From contig JBBDYQ010000010.1 of assembly GCA_040901445.1 (NCBI GenBank), positions 62,001 through 126,000 of the forward strand: DNA of 64,000 bases, given 5' to 3'. The DNA comes from Thermoleophilaceae bacterium (GTDB lineage Bacteria; Actinomycetota; Thermoleophilia; Solirubrobacterales; Thermoleophilaceae). Numbering within the stretch: position 1 is the stretch's first letter; each line of letters begins with the position of its first letter. The position numbers and the translations under genes are program-made. Shown piece by piece: positions 1 to 7,067 of this stretch. The notes under the pieces were generated by a model. That model worked only from the letters and a program-made list of their open reading frames with translations, was not told where the DNA came from and ran no database searches.

Positions 1-726
1 CCCGGCGTCCACGACCTGTCGCTCACCACCAACGGCTACCTGCTCGAGCGCGACGCGGACGCCCTCGTGGAAGCCGGCATCGGCCGCGTGAACGTCTCGC
101 TCGACTCGCTCCAGCGCGACCGCTTCTTCGAGATCACCCGCCGCGACGCCCTCCCGCAGGTGCTGCGCGGCTTGGAGGCGCTCGGGCGCCACCCCGAGGT
201 GCAGCCCGTCAAGGTCAACGCCATCGCCATGCGCGGGTTCAGCGAGCACGAGGCGCTGCGCTTCGCCGAGTTCGCGCGCTCCACCGCCTACCAGGTGCGC
301 TTCATCGAGTTCATGCCGCTCGACGCCGACCACAGATGGACGCCGGACTCCGTGCTCACGGGCGAGGAGCTGCGGCAGATGATCGACGCGGTCCATCCGC
401 TCGAGGAGCGCCCGCGCCAGCCCTCGGCCACCGCGCGCGTGTTCCGCTTCCGCGACGGCCAGGGCGAGATCGGCTTCATCAACCCGGTGTCCGAGCCGTT
501 CTGTGCGGACTGCAACCGCGTGCGCCTGACGGCCGACGGCAAGCTGCGCACCTGCCTCTTCTCGCTGCACGAGACCGACCTGCGAGGCCCCCTGCGCGAC
601 GGCGCGGGCGACGCGGAGCTCGAGCGGGTCATCCGGGACGCCGTCTGGCGCAAGGAGCTCAAGCACCACGTGGGCGAGGAGGGCTTCCGCCAGCCCCCGC
701 GCACCATGAGCGCCATCGGGGGGTGA
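1..726 (+). CDS. moaA: GTP 3',8-cyclase MoaA (5' end outside window)
   Basis: This is the C-terminal part of the radical-SAM enzyme that starts molybdenum cofactor synthesis by cyclising GTP. The frame is open from base 1 and already carries the SLTTNGYLL and VNVSLDSL strands of the radical-SAM barrel. The second 4Fe-4S site, which binds GTP, is visible as FCADCNRVRLTADGKLRTCL, and the protein ends in the Gly-Gly tail typical of MoaA. The N-terminal CxxxCxxC cluster motif lies upstream of the window. The stop overlaps the GTG of the next gene by 4 nt, so the two are probably co-translated. Confidence 0.94.
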   Translation, partial: PGVHDLSLTTNGYLLERDADALVEAGIGRVNVSLDSLQRDRFFEITRRDALPQVLRGLEALGRHPEVQPVKVNAIAMRGFSEHEALRFAEFARSTAYQVRFIEFMPLDADHRWTPDSVLTGEELRQMIDAVHPLEERPRQPSATARVFRFRDGQGEIGFINPVSEPFCADCNRVRLTADGKLRTCLFSLHETDLRGPLRDGAGDAELERVIRDAVWRKELKHHVGEEGFRQPPRTMSAIGG

Positions 727-1061
727 GCACCCTAAAGGGCACGGGCGTCAAGGTCCTCGTACGCCGCGGCCCGAAGGTCGAGCGCCGGCGCTTCGACGAT
801 CTCGGGGCGGCGCTCGCGTTCGTGGAGGGGCGCGGGCGGGAGCTCGAGGAGGGAGTGGACACCAAAGCGGTCTCGCTCCCGCTCGGGCGCTCATTCGAGC
901 CCGTGCAGCGGGTCGTGGCTCGCATCGAGGTGGGCGGCGGCGGGGTGGACATCCGCGGCGACGGCTCCTGCGAGGCCTGGACCGGCCGCTTCCGCCGGCG
1001 GCTCGTGGAACAACGCGACGGCGAATCCCCCTACGACGCGCTGCGGCGGGCCCTGACGTGA
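723..1061 (+). CDS. Hypothetical protein, 112 aa, coupled to moaA
   Basis: I do not recognise this family. The GTG start overlaps the moaA stop (GTGA), and the gene ends in another GTGA overlap with the next reading frame, so it sits in a tightly coupled operon. The protein is Arg/Val/Gly-rich with no membrane segment or signal peptide and no obvious metal-binding or catalytic motif. Gene position could suggest a link to cofactor synthesis, but nothing in the sequence itself supports this. Confidence 0.7.
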   Translation: MSTLKGTGVKVLVRRGPKVERRRFDDLGAALAFVEGRGRELEEGVDTKAVSLPLGRSFEPVQRVVARIEVGGGGVDIRGDGSCEAWTGRFRRRLVEQRDGESPYDALRRALT

Positions 1062-1372
1062 TCTCGCGCGTGAAGCTGCCGCGCGGCTCCAACCACCGGG
1101 TGTTCGTCAACGGCGTCCCCCAGGTCGAGGGGCGCGACTACTTCATCCGTGGCGGCGAGCTGCAGTTCGAGCGCGAGCTGAAGAAGGAGGGCAGGCTCGG
1201 ATTCTGGCGCTGGACAGCGATGTTCCTGGCGCTGTTCGGCACATACCGCCAGAACGACTCGGTGGACGTGCAGTACGAGGCAGACGGTGAAACCAGGCTT
1301 GCGATCGGGCTCGACATCCTGGCGCCCCCGGTACCCTCAGCCGATGCGCATCGACCAGATCCTCGCCGATAG
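1058..1372 (+). CDS. Hypothetical protein, 104 aa
   Basis: The family is not recognised. The GTG start at 1058 overlaps the preceding stop. Residues about 10-40 look like a short beta-rich module (FVNGVPQVEGRDYFIRGGEL), followed by one aromatic, moderately hydrophobic segment near residues 49-60 (WRWTAMFLALFG) that might be membrane-associated. The 3' end overlaps metF by 29 nt in another frame, so either the C-terminus is genuinely overlapping or translation is coupled to metF. Confidence 0.66.
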   Translation: MISRVKLPRGSNHRVFVNGVPQVEGRDYFIRGGELQFERELKKEGRLGFWRWTAMFLALFGTYRQNDSVDVQYEADGETRLAIGLDILAPPVPSADAHRPDPRR

Positions 1373-2240
1373 GCGCCCGGTCTTCTCGTTCGAGTTCTTC
1401 CCGCCGAAGACCGACGAGGGCATGGACAACCTGCGAGCCGCGCTGGCCGAGCTCAAGAAGGACGGGCCGGACTTCGTGTCGGTCACGTACGGCGCCCTGG
1501 GCACCACCCGCGGGCGCACCGTGGAGATCACGCGCCACATCAAGCAGGACCTCGGCATCGAGGCCATGGCGCACATGACGTGCGTCGGAGCATCGAAGGA
1601 GGAGGTCTGCGGCGTGCTCGACCAGGTGCGCGACGCGGGCATCGAGAACGTCATGGCCCTGCGCGGCGACCCGCCCCAGGGCGAGACCGAGTGGAAGCCG
1701 CATCCCGGCGGGCTCATGTACTCCACCGAGCTCGCGCAACTCATCCGCGCGGACTACGACTTCGCCGTGGGCGCCGCGTCGTTCCCCGAAGTCCACCCCG
1801 ACGCCCCCGACATGGCGCACGACCTTCGCTTCCTCAAGGAGAAGGTGGAGTCCGGGGTCAACTTCCTCATCACCCAGCTCTTCTTCGACAACGACCTCTA
1901 CTTCGACTTCGTCGAGCAGGCGCGGGCGGCCGGGATCGACGTGCCGATCGTGCCGGGCATCATGCCGATCACGAACTTCGCCCAGATCAAGCGCATCACC
2001 GGGCTCTGCGGCGCCTCCATCCCCGAGCAGCTCGAGGGCGAGCTGGCGGCCCGGGCCGACGACCCGGAGGCGGTGGCTGAGCTGGGCGTGGCCTACGCCG
2101 CGCTGCAGTGCTCCGACCTCCTGGCCCGCGGCGCCCCGGGCATCCACTTCTACACGCTGAACAAGTCGCCGGCCACGCGCGCGATCCTCGCGGCGCTGCG
2201 GGCGGCGCACCCGTGGGACCGGGTGCCGGAGCCGGTCTAG
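1344..2240 (+). CDS. metF: Methylenetetrahydrofolate reductase
   Basis: MetF reduces 5,10-methylene-THF to 5-methyl-THF for methionine synthesis, using a TIM-barrel FAD domain. The 298-aa length matches bacterial MetF. Diagnostic segments are FSFEFFPPKT near residue 13, with the catalytic Glu, then SVTYGA, AHMTCVG and NVMALRGDPP, and later FLITQLFFD and VPIVPGIMPI. ATG 1344 was chosen because it places the FEFFPPK strand at the usual distance from the N-terminus. The start lies inside the end of the previous gene. Confidence 0.94.
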   Translation: MRIDQILADRRPVFSFEFFPPKTDEGMDNLRAALAELKKDGPDFVSVTYGALGTTRGRTVEITRHIKQDLGIEAMAHMTCVGASKEEVCGVLDQVRDAGIENVMALRGDPPQGETEWKPHPGGLMYSTELAQLIRADYDFAVGAASFPEVHPDAPDMAHDLRFLKEKVESGVNFLITQLFFDNDLYFDFVEQARAAGIDVPIVPGIMPITNFAQIKRITGLCGASIPEQLEGELAARADDPEAVAELGVAYAALQCSDLLARGAPGIHFYTLNKSPATRAILAALRAAHPWDRVPEPV

Positions 2241-2289
2241 TTCCACATCGATCGCGCTCATCGGGGTATCCGGGGAGCGGGTGCGCTAC

Positions 2290-2316
2290 GTACACGGCAC
2301 GTGTGGAGCCGTGTAC
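2290..2316. promoter_or_regulatory. Palindromic operator of the toxin-antitoxin pair
   Basis: A perfect inverted repeat, GTACACGGC (2290-2298) and GCCGTGTAC (2308-2316), surrounds a 9-bp spacer and ends 9 bp before the antitoxin ATG. A further CGTGT half-site at 2300-2304 lies 10 bp, one helical turn, from the CGTGT at 2310-2314. Such arrays are typical binding sites for ribbon-helix-helix antitoxins that repress their own operon. Binding itself is inference. Confidence 0.7.
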
Positions 2317-2325
2317 CCTGACCGC

Positions 2326-2571
2326 ATGGAGCGCTTGAACATCAGTCTCGACGACGAATCTGCCGCGAAGCTTGCTCGGCTCGCCGAACGGACCCACGTC
2401 CAACCCGGCACCGTCGCCCGCTCGCTCCTGTCCGCCGCGCTCGAAGAGGCCGACCCGGACGCCCGCAACGTGGCCGAGTTGCTGGACGGTATCCCGGGCG
2501 CCCACGAGCGGGCGCTGCTAGGCCGGTCGCAGGCCGAAGCCGGCGAGACCGTGGCGCTCGACGAGCTCTAG
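2326..2571 (+). CDS. Ribbon-helix-helix antitoxin (CopG/RelB-like)
   Basis: The 81-aa protein begins MERLNISLDDESAAKLARLA, a short beta strand followed by two helices as in MetJ/Arc/CopG DNA-binding domains. An acidic C-terminal tail (VAELLDGIPGAHERALLGRS...) would bind and neutralise the toxin. ATG 2326 was chosen over an upstream in-frame ATG because it starts directly at the ribbon strand and leaves the operator outside the coding region. It is followed after 7 nt by the toxin gene. The role is to neutralise the toxin and autorepress the operon. Confidence 0.85.
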   Translation: MERLNISLDDESAAKLARLAERTHVQPGTVARSLLSAALEEADPDARNVAELLDGIPGAHERALLGRSQAEAGETVALDEL

Positions 2572-2578
2572 CAACACC

Positions 2579-2872
2579 ATGGCCGCCGTCGAGCTGGCCC
2601 GTGCGGCAGTCGAAGACCTCGAGGCCCTCATCCGGAGCCACAGCCTTCCGCCTGACACCCGAGCTCGCGTGGCCCGCTCGTTACGCCCCTTGGAGCGATT
2701 CCCGCTCATGGGCCCGGCCCTCACCGGCCGGTGGGAGGGGCTTCGCTTCCTTCTCGGCCCGTGGCGCTGGCTGGTGCTGGTCTATGTGTACCTCGAGCGC
2801 GAGGACCGAGTCGTGGTCGTGACCATCCAAGACGCGAGGTCCGCGACATCCGTCACCGCCACCGGACGGTGA
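2579..2872 (+). CDS. RelE/ParE-superfamily toxin
   Basis: The 97-aa protein shows the compact RelE/ParE layout: an N-terminal helix pair (VELARAAVEDLEALI and the following Arg-rich helix), then LERFPLMGPAL, GLRFLLGPWRWLVLVYVYL and a final VVVVTIQDARS strand. ParE members inhibit gyrase and RelE members cut mRNA on the ribosome; the sequence alone does not decide which applies. It is directly downstream of the ribbon-helix-helix antitoxin with a shared promoter. Start ATG 2579 follows the antitoxin stop by 7 nt. Confidence 0.85.
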   Translation: MAAVELARAAVEDLEALIRSHSLPPDTRARVARSLRPLERFPLMGPALTGRWEGLRFLLGPWRWLVLVYVYLEREDRVVVVTIQDARSATSVTATGR

Positions 2873-2915
2873 GCCTCCTGCGACAGTTCTCGCCCGCCCG
2901 CCCGTTCACATCTAT

Positions 2916-4292
2916 GTGAGGCCCTCCCTCCTGGCCGCGCTTGCGGCCCTCGCCGTCTTCACGTTCGCGCCCGCCGCCCAGGCGGGTCCGCTCACCGACA
3001 CCTGCCGTGGCGTGAACGAGGTCCTGCACGGCCCCTGCCGCGGCGGCGAGCAGGCGGTGTCCTTCGCGTCGGCGGTCACCGGGCTCTCGGCCGTGGATGT
3101 CACTCCGTTCGAGGGCTCCTGGGCGCATCGGGCGCTCGGGCTCCAGTACGACCTCGCCGGCGACGTGGGCCTGCGCGACGCCCCGTGGGTGGGCACCCAC
3201 AACTCCTTCAACTCGGTGGCCGAGATGGGTCCCACCCTCTCCGACGTCGACTCCAACCAGCAGCTCACGCTCGTGGACCAGTTGCGGATCGGCGTGCGCA
3301 GCCTCGAGCTGGACGTGCACTGGTTCCCGGCGCTCGCCGAGCTCGGCGCCCGCGCTCCGGTGGTCTGCCATGCGCGCGGGGCCGACCAGGCGCACCTGGG
3401 CTGCTCGATCGAGAAGACGCTCGGCCCGGTGCTCCGCGAGATCCGCGGCTGGCTGAACGGCAACCCGGGCGACGTGCTGCTCCTCTACCTGGAGGACCAC
3501 CTCGAGGGAGCGGCGGGCTACGGCGCCGGCGCGGCCGCGGTCGAGGCGCAGCTGGGCGAGCTCCTCTACCGGCCGCCGTCCAGCGGGGCCGCCTGCGACG
3601 AGCTGCCGCTGGACCTCACGCGCGACGCTGTGTCGGCCGCCGGCAAGCAGGTCGTGGTGGTCAGCGACTGCGGCGTGGGCGCCGTCTGGCGCGCCGTGGC
3701 CTTCGACTGGTCCTCGCACGTGGAGTCGCGCCCGCGCGGGTTCCAGGACTTCCCCGACTGCGGGCCGGACTTCGACCGCGAGACCTACGAGTCGCAGATC
3801 GTGCGCTACTTCGAGGACTCCACGGCGCTCACCGCCAGCCTCGCTCCGCTCGGCCAGTCCAGCGTGGACGACGGCATCACGCCCGCCACGGCGGCCCGGA
3901 TGGCGCGCTGCGGCGTGGACCTCACCGGTCTGGACCAGCTGGTGCCGTCCGACGGCCGCCTGGAGGCGCTCGTGTGGAGCTGGGCGCCCGACGAGCCGGC
4001 CGCCGACGCCGGCGACTGCTCCGTGCAGGGCGCCAACGCACGCTGGGAGGCGCGCGACTGCGGCGAGCTGCACCCGGTGGCCTGCCGCGCCGCCGACGGC
4101 GCCTGGACCGTGGCCGGCCCGCCGGTGCAGGCCGACGACGCGGCCGCGAGCTGCACCGCCACCGGCGCCGAGCACGCGGTGCCCCGCACCGGGTTCGAGA
4201 ACGAGCTGCTGCGAGTGGCCGCGGCCGGCGGCGAGGTCTGGCTCGGCCAGCGCCGCGACGGCGCCGGCTGGACGGCGCTCGACGAGCGCTGA
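2916..4292 (+). CDS. Secreted PI-PLC-like phosphodiesterase with Cys-rich C-terminal region
   Basis: A signal peptide (residues 1 to about 24, cleavage near AAQAGP) is followed by a TIM-barrel phosphodiesterase domain like phosphatidylinositol-specific phospholipase C. Two catalytic-type histidines are visible: H95 in GTHNSFNS and H135 in SLELDVHW, with further conserved-looking CHAR and YLEDHL segments. From about residue 345 the protein becomes Cys- and Trp-rich (WSWAPDEP, DCSVQGANARWEARDCGELH), resembling a small lectin-like adhesion module. The substrate is unknown. The GTG start gives the intact signal peptide. It is probably extracellular or envelope-associated. Confidence 0.76.
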   Translation: MRPSLLAALAALAVFTFAPAAQAGPLTDTCRGVNEVLHGPCRGGEQAVSFASAVTGLSAVDVTPFEGSWAHRALGLQYDLAGDVGLRDAPWVGTHNSFNSVAEMGPTLSDVDSNQQLTLVDQLRIGVRSLELDVHWFPALAELGARAPVVCHARGADQAHLGCSIEKTLGPVLREIRGWLNGNPGDVLLLYLEDHLEGAAGYGAGAAAVEAQLGELLYRPPSSGAACDELPLDLTRDAVSAAGKQVVVVSDCGVGAVWRAVAFDWSSHVESRPRGFQDFPDCGPDFDRETYESQIVRYFEDSTALTASLAPLGQSSVDDGITPATAARMARCGVDLTGLDQLVPSDGRLEALVWSWAPDEPAADAGDCSVQGANARWEARDCGELHPVACRAADGAWTVAGPPVQADDAAASCTATGAEHAVPRTGFENELLRVAAAGGEVWLGQRRDGAGWTALDER

Positions 4293-4336
4293 GCTGCCGG
4301 CCGTCCGCCGCCCGGAACCGGCGAAGCATCCTGGGT

Positions 4337-4357
4337 TGGGGGTCATGTGGACCCCCA
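4337..4357. terminator. Hairpin between convergent genes
   Basis: TGGGGGTC and GACCCCCA form a perfect 8-bp stem with a 5-nt loop (ATGTG). It sits in the 124-bp gap between the convergent PI-PLC-like and metallo-hydrolase genes, where it could end transcription from both sides. There is no clear T-tract, as is common for actinobacterial hairpins. Confidence 0.45.
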
Positions 4358-4416
4358 GGGCAGGACACTTGGCCCGAAAAGCGGCCGGCGGGCGGGTCCG
4401 CCGGACGAGTGGCGAG

Positions 4417-5439
4417 TCAGGCCAGCGCCCAGCGCTCCGGCGTGCCCTCGGCCTCGGGATCGAGCCTGCCGGCCTCGTCGCGCAGCTCGAGGTGGCGCAG
4501 GTAGCAGAGCGCCTGGGCCAGCCCCCAGCTCACCAGCATGTCGTTGAGCTCGGCGGTGCCGAGCACGGCCGGCACGAGCTGGTAGGCGGTGAGCGGCCCC
4601 GGCTCCAGCGCGCGCTTCACGCGGTCGATGCCCGCCAGCACCTCGCGCCGGTTGGCCGCTATGAGCGCCGGCACGTCGCGGAAGGGGCGGCCGTGGCCGG
4701 CCAGGCAGAGGCCCACCTTGAGCTCGGAGACGACGTCGAGGCTGAGCAGGAACTCGCCCGCGGGATCCGGGGTGTAGCCGTAGTCGTAGTAGAGGGAGAC
4801 GCGGCCGATGAGGTGGTCTCCGGAGAGCAGGAGCTTGCGCTCGGGCTGGTGGAGCACCACGTGCGAGGGAGCATGCCCCGGGGTCTCGTACACGTGCCAG
4901 ATGCCCAGGTCCGTGTCCACCTCCACGCCGGGAAGCAGCTCGCGGTCGGGCATCACCACGCCGGCGATGCCCAGGCCCGAGCCCTTGCGCTGCACGCGGT
5001 AGCGCTCCAGCGCCTCGGCCGGCACGCCCGACTGCAGCGCCACCTCGATGCGGCGCTCCAGGGCGCGTTCGGGGTCGGTGGCGGGCCGGGTCATGTGGCC
5101 GTGGTTGGGATGCATCCACAGCTCGCAGCCCGTGGCCTCCACGATCGGGGCGGCCATCCCGTAGTGGTCGGAGTGGGCATGCGTGCACACCAGCAGGCGC
5201 ACGTGCTCCAGCCGCAGGCCCGCCTGATCGAGGGCCCGTTCGAGCTGGGCCAGCGAACCGGGCTCGGACAGCCCGGTGTCCACGAGCACCACGCCGCTGC
5301 CGGCCGCGATGGCGAATGCGTTCACGTGCGGCACTCCCGGCCACGGCAGCGGCAGGCGCAGCCGCCACACGCCGGGCAGGACCTTGTCGGCGCGCGCCAC
5401 TTCGCGCTTGCGCCTGCGCGGCTCGCGACCCTCAGACAT
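4417..5439 (-). CDS. Metallo-beta-lactamase-fold hydrolase
   Basis: This 340-aa cytoplasmic protein has the zinc-binding signature THAHSDHYG (H87, H89, D91, H92), preceded by the VVLVDTGLSEPG strand-turn of the fold and followed by later metal-ligand regions (YETPGHAPSHV, LLSGDHLIG). The C-terminal part resembles the wHTH-like extension of LACTB2-type hydrolases. Its ATG lies 8 nt inside the end of the upstream flavoprotein gene, so the two are translationally coupled. The substrate cannot be read from sequence; thioester, lactone or phosphodiester hydrolysis are all possible. Confidence 0.9.
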   Translation of the reverse strand: MSEGREPRRRKREVARADKVLPGVWRLRLPLPWPGVPHVNAFAIAAGSGVVLVDTGLSEPGSLAQLERALDQAGLRLEHVRLLVCTHAHSDHYGMAAPIVEATGCELWMHPNHGHMTRPATDPERALERRIEVALQSGVPAEALERYRVQRKGSGLGIAGVVMPDRELLPGVEVDTDLGIWHVYETPGHAPSHVVLHQPERKLLLSGDHLIGRVSLYYDYGYTPDPAGEFLLSLDVVSELKVGLCLAGHGRPFRDVPALIAANRREVLAGIDRVKRALEPGPLTAYQLVPAVLGTAELNDMLVSWGLAQALCYLRHLELRDEAGRLDPEAEGTPERWALA

Positions 5440-7021
5440 CGATCAGGACCCCCGGATTGAGGACCCCGCCCGGGTCCACCGCCCGCTTGGCCGCCCGCAG
5501 CGCCGTCGCGAACGGGTCGGGGCGCTGGCGGTCATACCAGGGCCTGTGGTCGCGGCCCACCGCGTGGTGGTGGGTGATGGTGCCGCCGGCGGACTCGATG
5601 GCCTCGGAGGCCGCAGCCTTGATCTCGTCCCACTGCTCCAGCTCGGAGCCGCGCCGCGCGGGCGCGAGCACCGTGAAGTAGGGGGCGGCGCCGTCCGGGT
5701 AGGCGTGGGTGAGCCGGCAGGTGACCTGCCCGGCGCCGCACACCTCAGCCACTGCAGCCTCGGCGCGCTCGCGGACGCCGGCCACGAAGTCGCCGAAGCG
5801 GTCCCAGGTGATCGCGGTCTCGAAGGTTTCCGACAGCACGCCGCAGGCCACGAGCGTGTCGCGCAGGTAGGGAGCCTGCAGGAACGCGCCGCGCCAGGCG
5901 CCCGCGCCCCCCTCGGCGCTCGTGCGCACTTCGTCGGGCTCGCCGCCGTGCTCCCTCGCGATCTCGATCGCGCGGGCCATCCACGCGTCCACCGGATGGT
6001 CGGCGGACTCGAAGCCCAGCACCAGCAGCGCCCGCCCGCGGGCCGCGGCGCCGGTGAGCGCCGCCTCGCCGGGATCGAGCAGCCGGCAGTTGGAGGGATG
6101 CAGCCCGGACTGCGCAAGCGCGCGCACCGTCTCGGCCCCCGCCGCGAAGCCCGCGAACTCGACGCCGCAGGACGCCTTGAAGCGCGGGCGGTCCTGCAGC
6201 CGGACCCACGCCTCGGTGATGACGCCGAGGATGCCCTCCGAGCCGATGAGCATCCGGTCGGGGCTGGGCCCGGCGCCCGAGCCGGGCAGCCGGCGGCTCT
6301 CCCACGGGCCGCTGGGCGTGAGCGCGCGGACGGACTCCACGAAGTCGTCGATGTGGGTGTGAAGCGTGGCGAAGTGGCCCCCGGCCCGGGTGGCGATCCA
6401 GCCGCCCAGGGTGGAGTACTCGAACGACTGCGGGAAGTGGCGCAGCGTCAGGTCGTGCTCTCGCAACCCATCCTCGAGCGCGGGGCCGAGGGCGCCCGCC
6501 TGGATACGCGCCGCGCGCGACGAGCGGTCCACCTCGAGCACCCGGCCGAGGCGCTTGAGGTCGATGGTCACCGCGGGCCGCTCGCCCGTGCGCGCCTCCA
6601 CCCCGCCCACCACGCTCGTGCCGCCGCCGAAGGGGATGGCGGCCGCGCCGGCGTCCGCGCACCACGTCAGCACCGCCTCCACCTCGCCCTCGTCGCGCGG
6701 ATAGGCCACCACGTCGGGCGGGTTGTCGATGCGGCCGCGGAACGCCCGCACCACGTCGCGATACGCCTTGCCGTAGGCGTGGGCTGCGCGGTCCCACGTG
6801 CCGGACGAGCAGATCTCGGCCAGCGACGCGGGCGGGTCGAGCCGCGGCGCCGGCATGTCGAGGTCCTCGAGCGCGGCCGGGTGCTCCACATCCTCGCCCC
6901 CGAAACCCAGATGCCCGCGCACCCCGGCGGCCGCCTGCTCGAGCTCCTCGCGGGCCGGCTGCTGGTCCTCGTATCCCCAGCCCCAGAACTTGAGCCGCCG
7001 CTGGGAGGGGGTGGTCGCCAT
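5432..7021 (-). CDS. FAD-linked oxidase, alkyldihydroxyacetonephosphate synthase-like
   Basis: The 529-aa protein contains the vanillyl-alcohol-oxidase-type FAD-binding motif IPFGGGTSVVGGV (residues 129-141), the SFEYSTLGGWIATRAGG and GSEGILGVITEAWVRL segments, and a late THHHAVGRDHRPW motif. These match the AGPS/ether-lipid flavoenzyme group. AGPS exchanges the acyl group of acyl-DHAP for a fatty alcohol; bacterial relatives also include plain oxidases, so an ether-lipid role is only a possibility. ATG 7021 is used because it places the KFWGWG start typical of the family; ATG 7039 is an in-frame alternative. The 3' end overlaps the metallo-hydrolase gene. Confidence 0.88.
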   Translation of the reverse strand: MATTPSQRRLKFWGWGYEDQQPAREELEQAAAGVRGHLGFGGEDVEHPAALEDLDMPAPRLDPPASLAEICSSGTWDRAAHAYGKAYRDVVRAFRGRIDNPPDVVAYPRDEGEVEAVLTWCADAGAAAIPFGGGTSVVGGVEARTGERPAVTIDLKRLGRVLEVDRSSRAARIQAGALGPALEDGLREHDLTLRHFPQSFEYSTLGGWIATRAGGHFATLHTHIDDFVESVRALTPSGPWESRRLPGSGAGPSPDRMLIGSEGILGVITEAWVRLQDRPRFKASCGVEFAGFAAGAETVRALAQSGLHPSNCRLLDPGEAALTGAAARGRALLVLGFESADHPVDAWMARAIEIAREHGGEPDEVRTSAEGGAGAWRGAFLQAPYLRDTLVACGVLSETFETAITWDRFGDFVAGVRERAEAAVAEVCGAGQVTCRLTHAYPDGAAPYFTVLAPARRGSELEQWDEIKAAASEAIESAGGTITHHHAVGRDHRPWYDRQRPDPFATALRAAKRAVDPGGVLNPGVLIDV

Positions 7022-7048
7022 TGGGCGCAAGCTTCGCATGACGCGGGG

Positions 7049-7054
7049 TATAGA
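7049..7054 (+). promoter_or_regulatory. Possible -10 element of the odhA-like gene
   Basis: TATAGA stands 13 nt before the ATG at 7068 in the 46-bp gap between divergent genes. No convincing -35 box is visible. If it is used, the 5' untranslated region would be very short or absent. Confidence 0.3.
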
Positions 7055-7067
7055 GTTGTCCAGCGGC

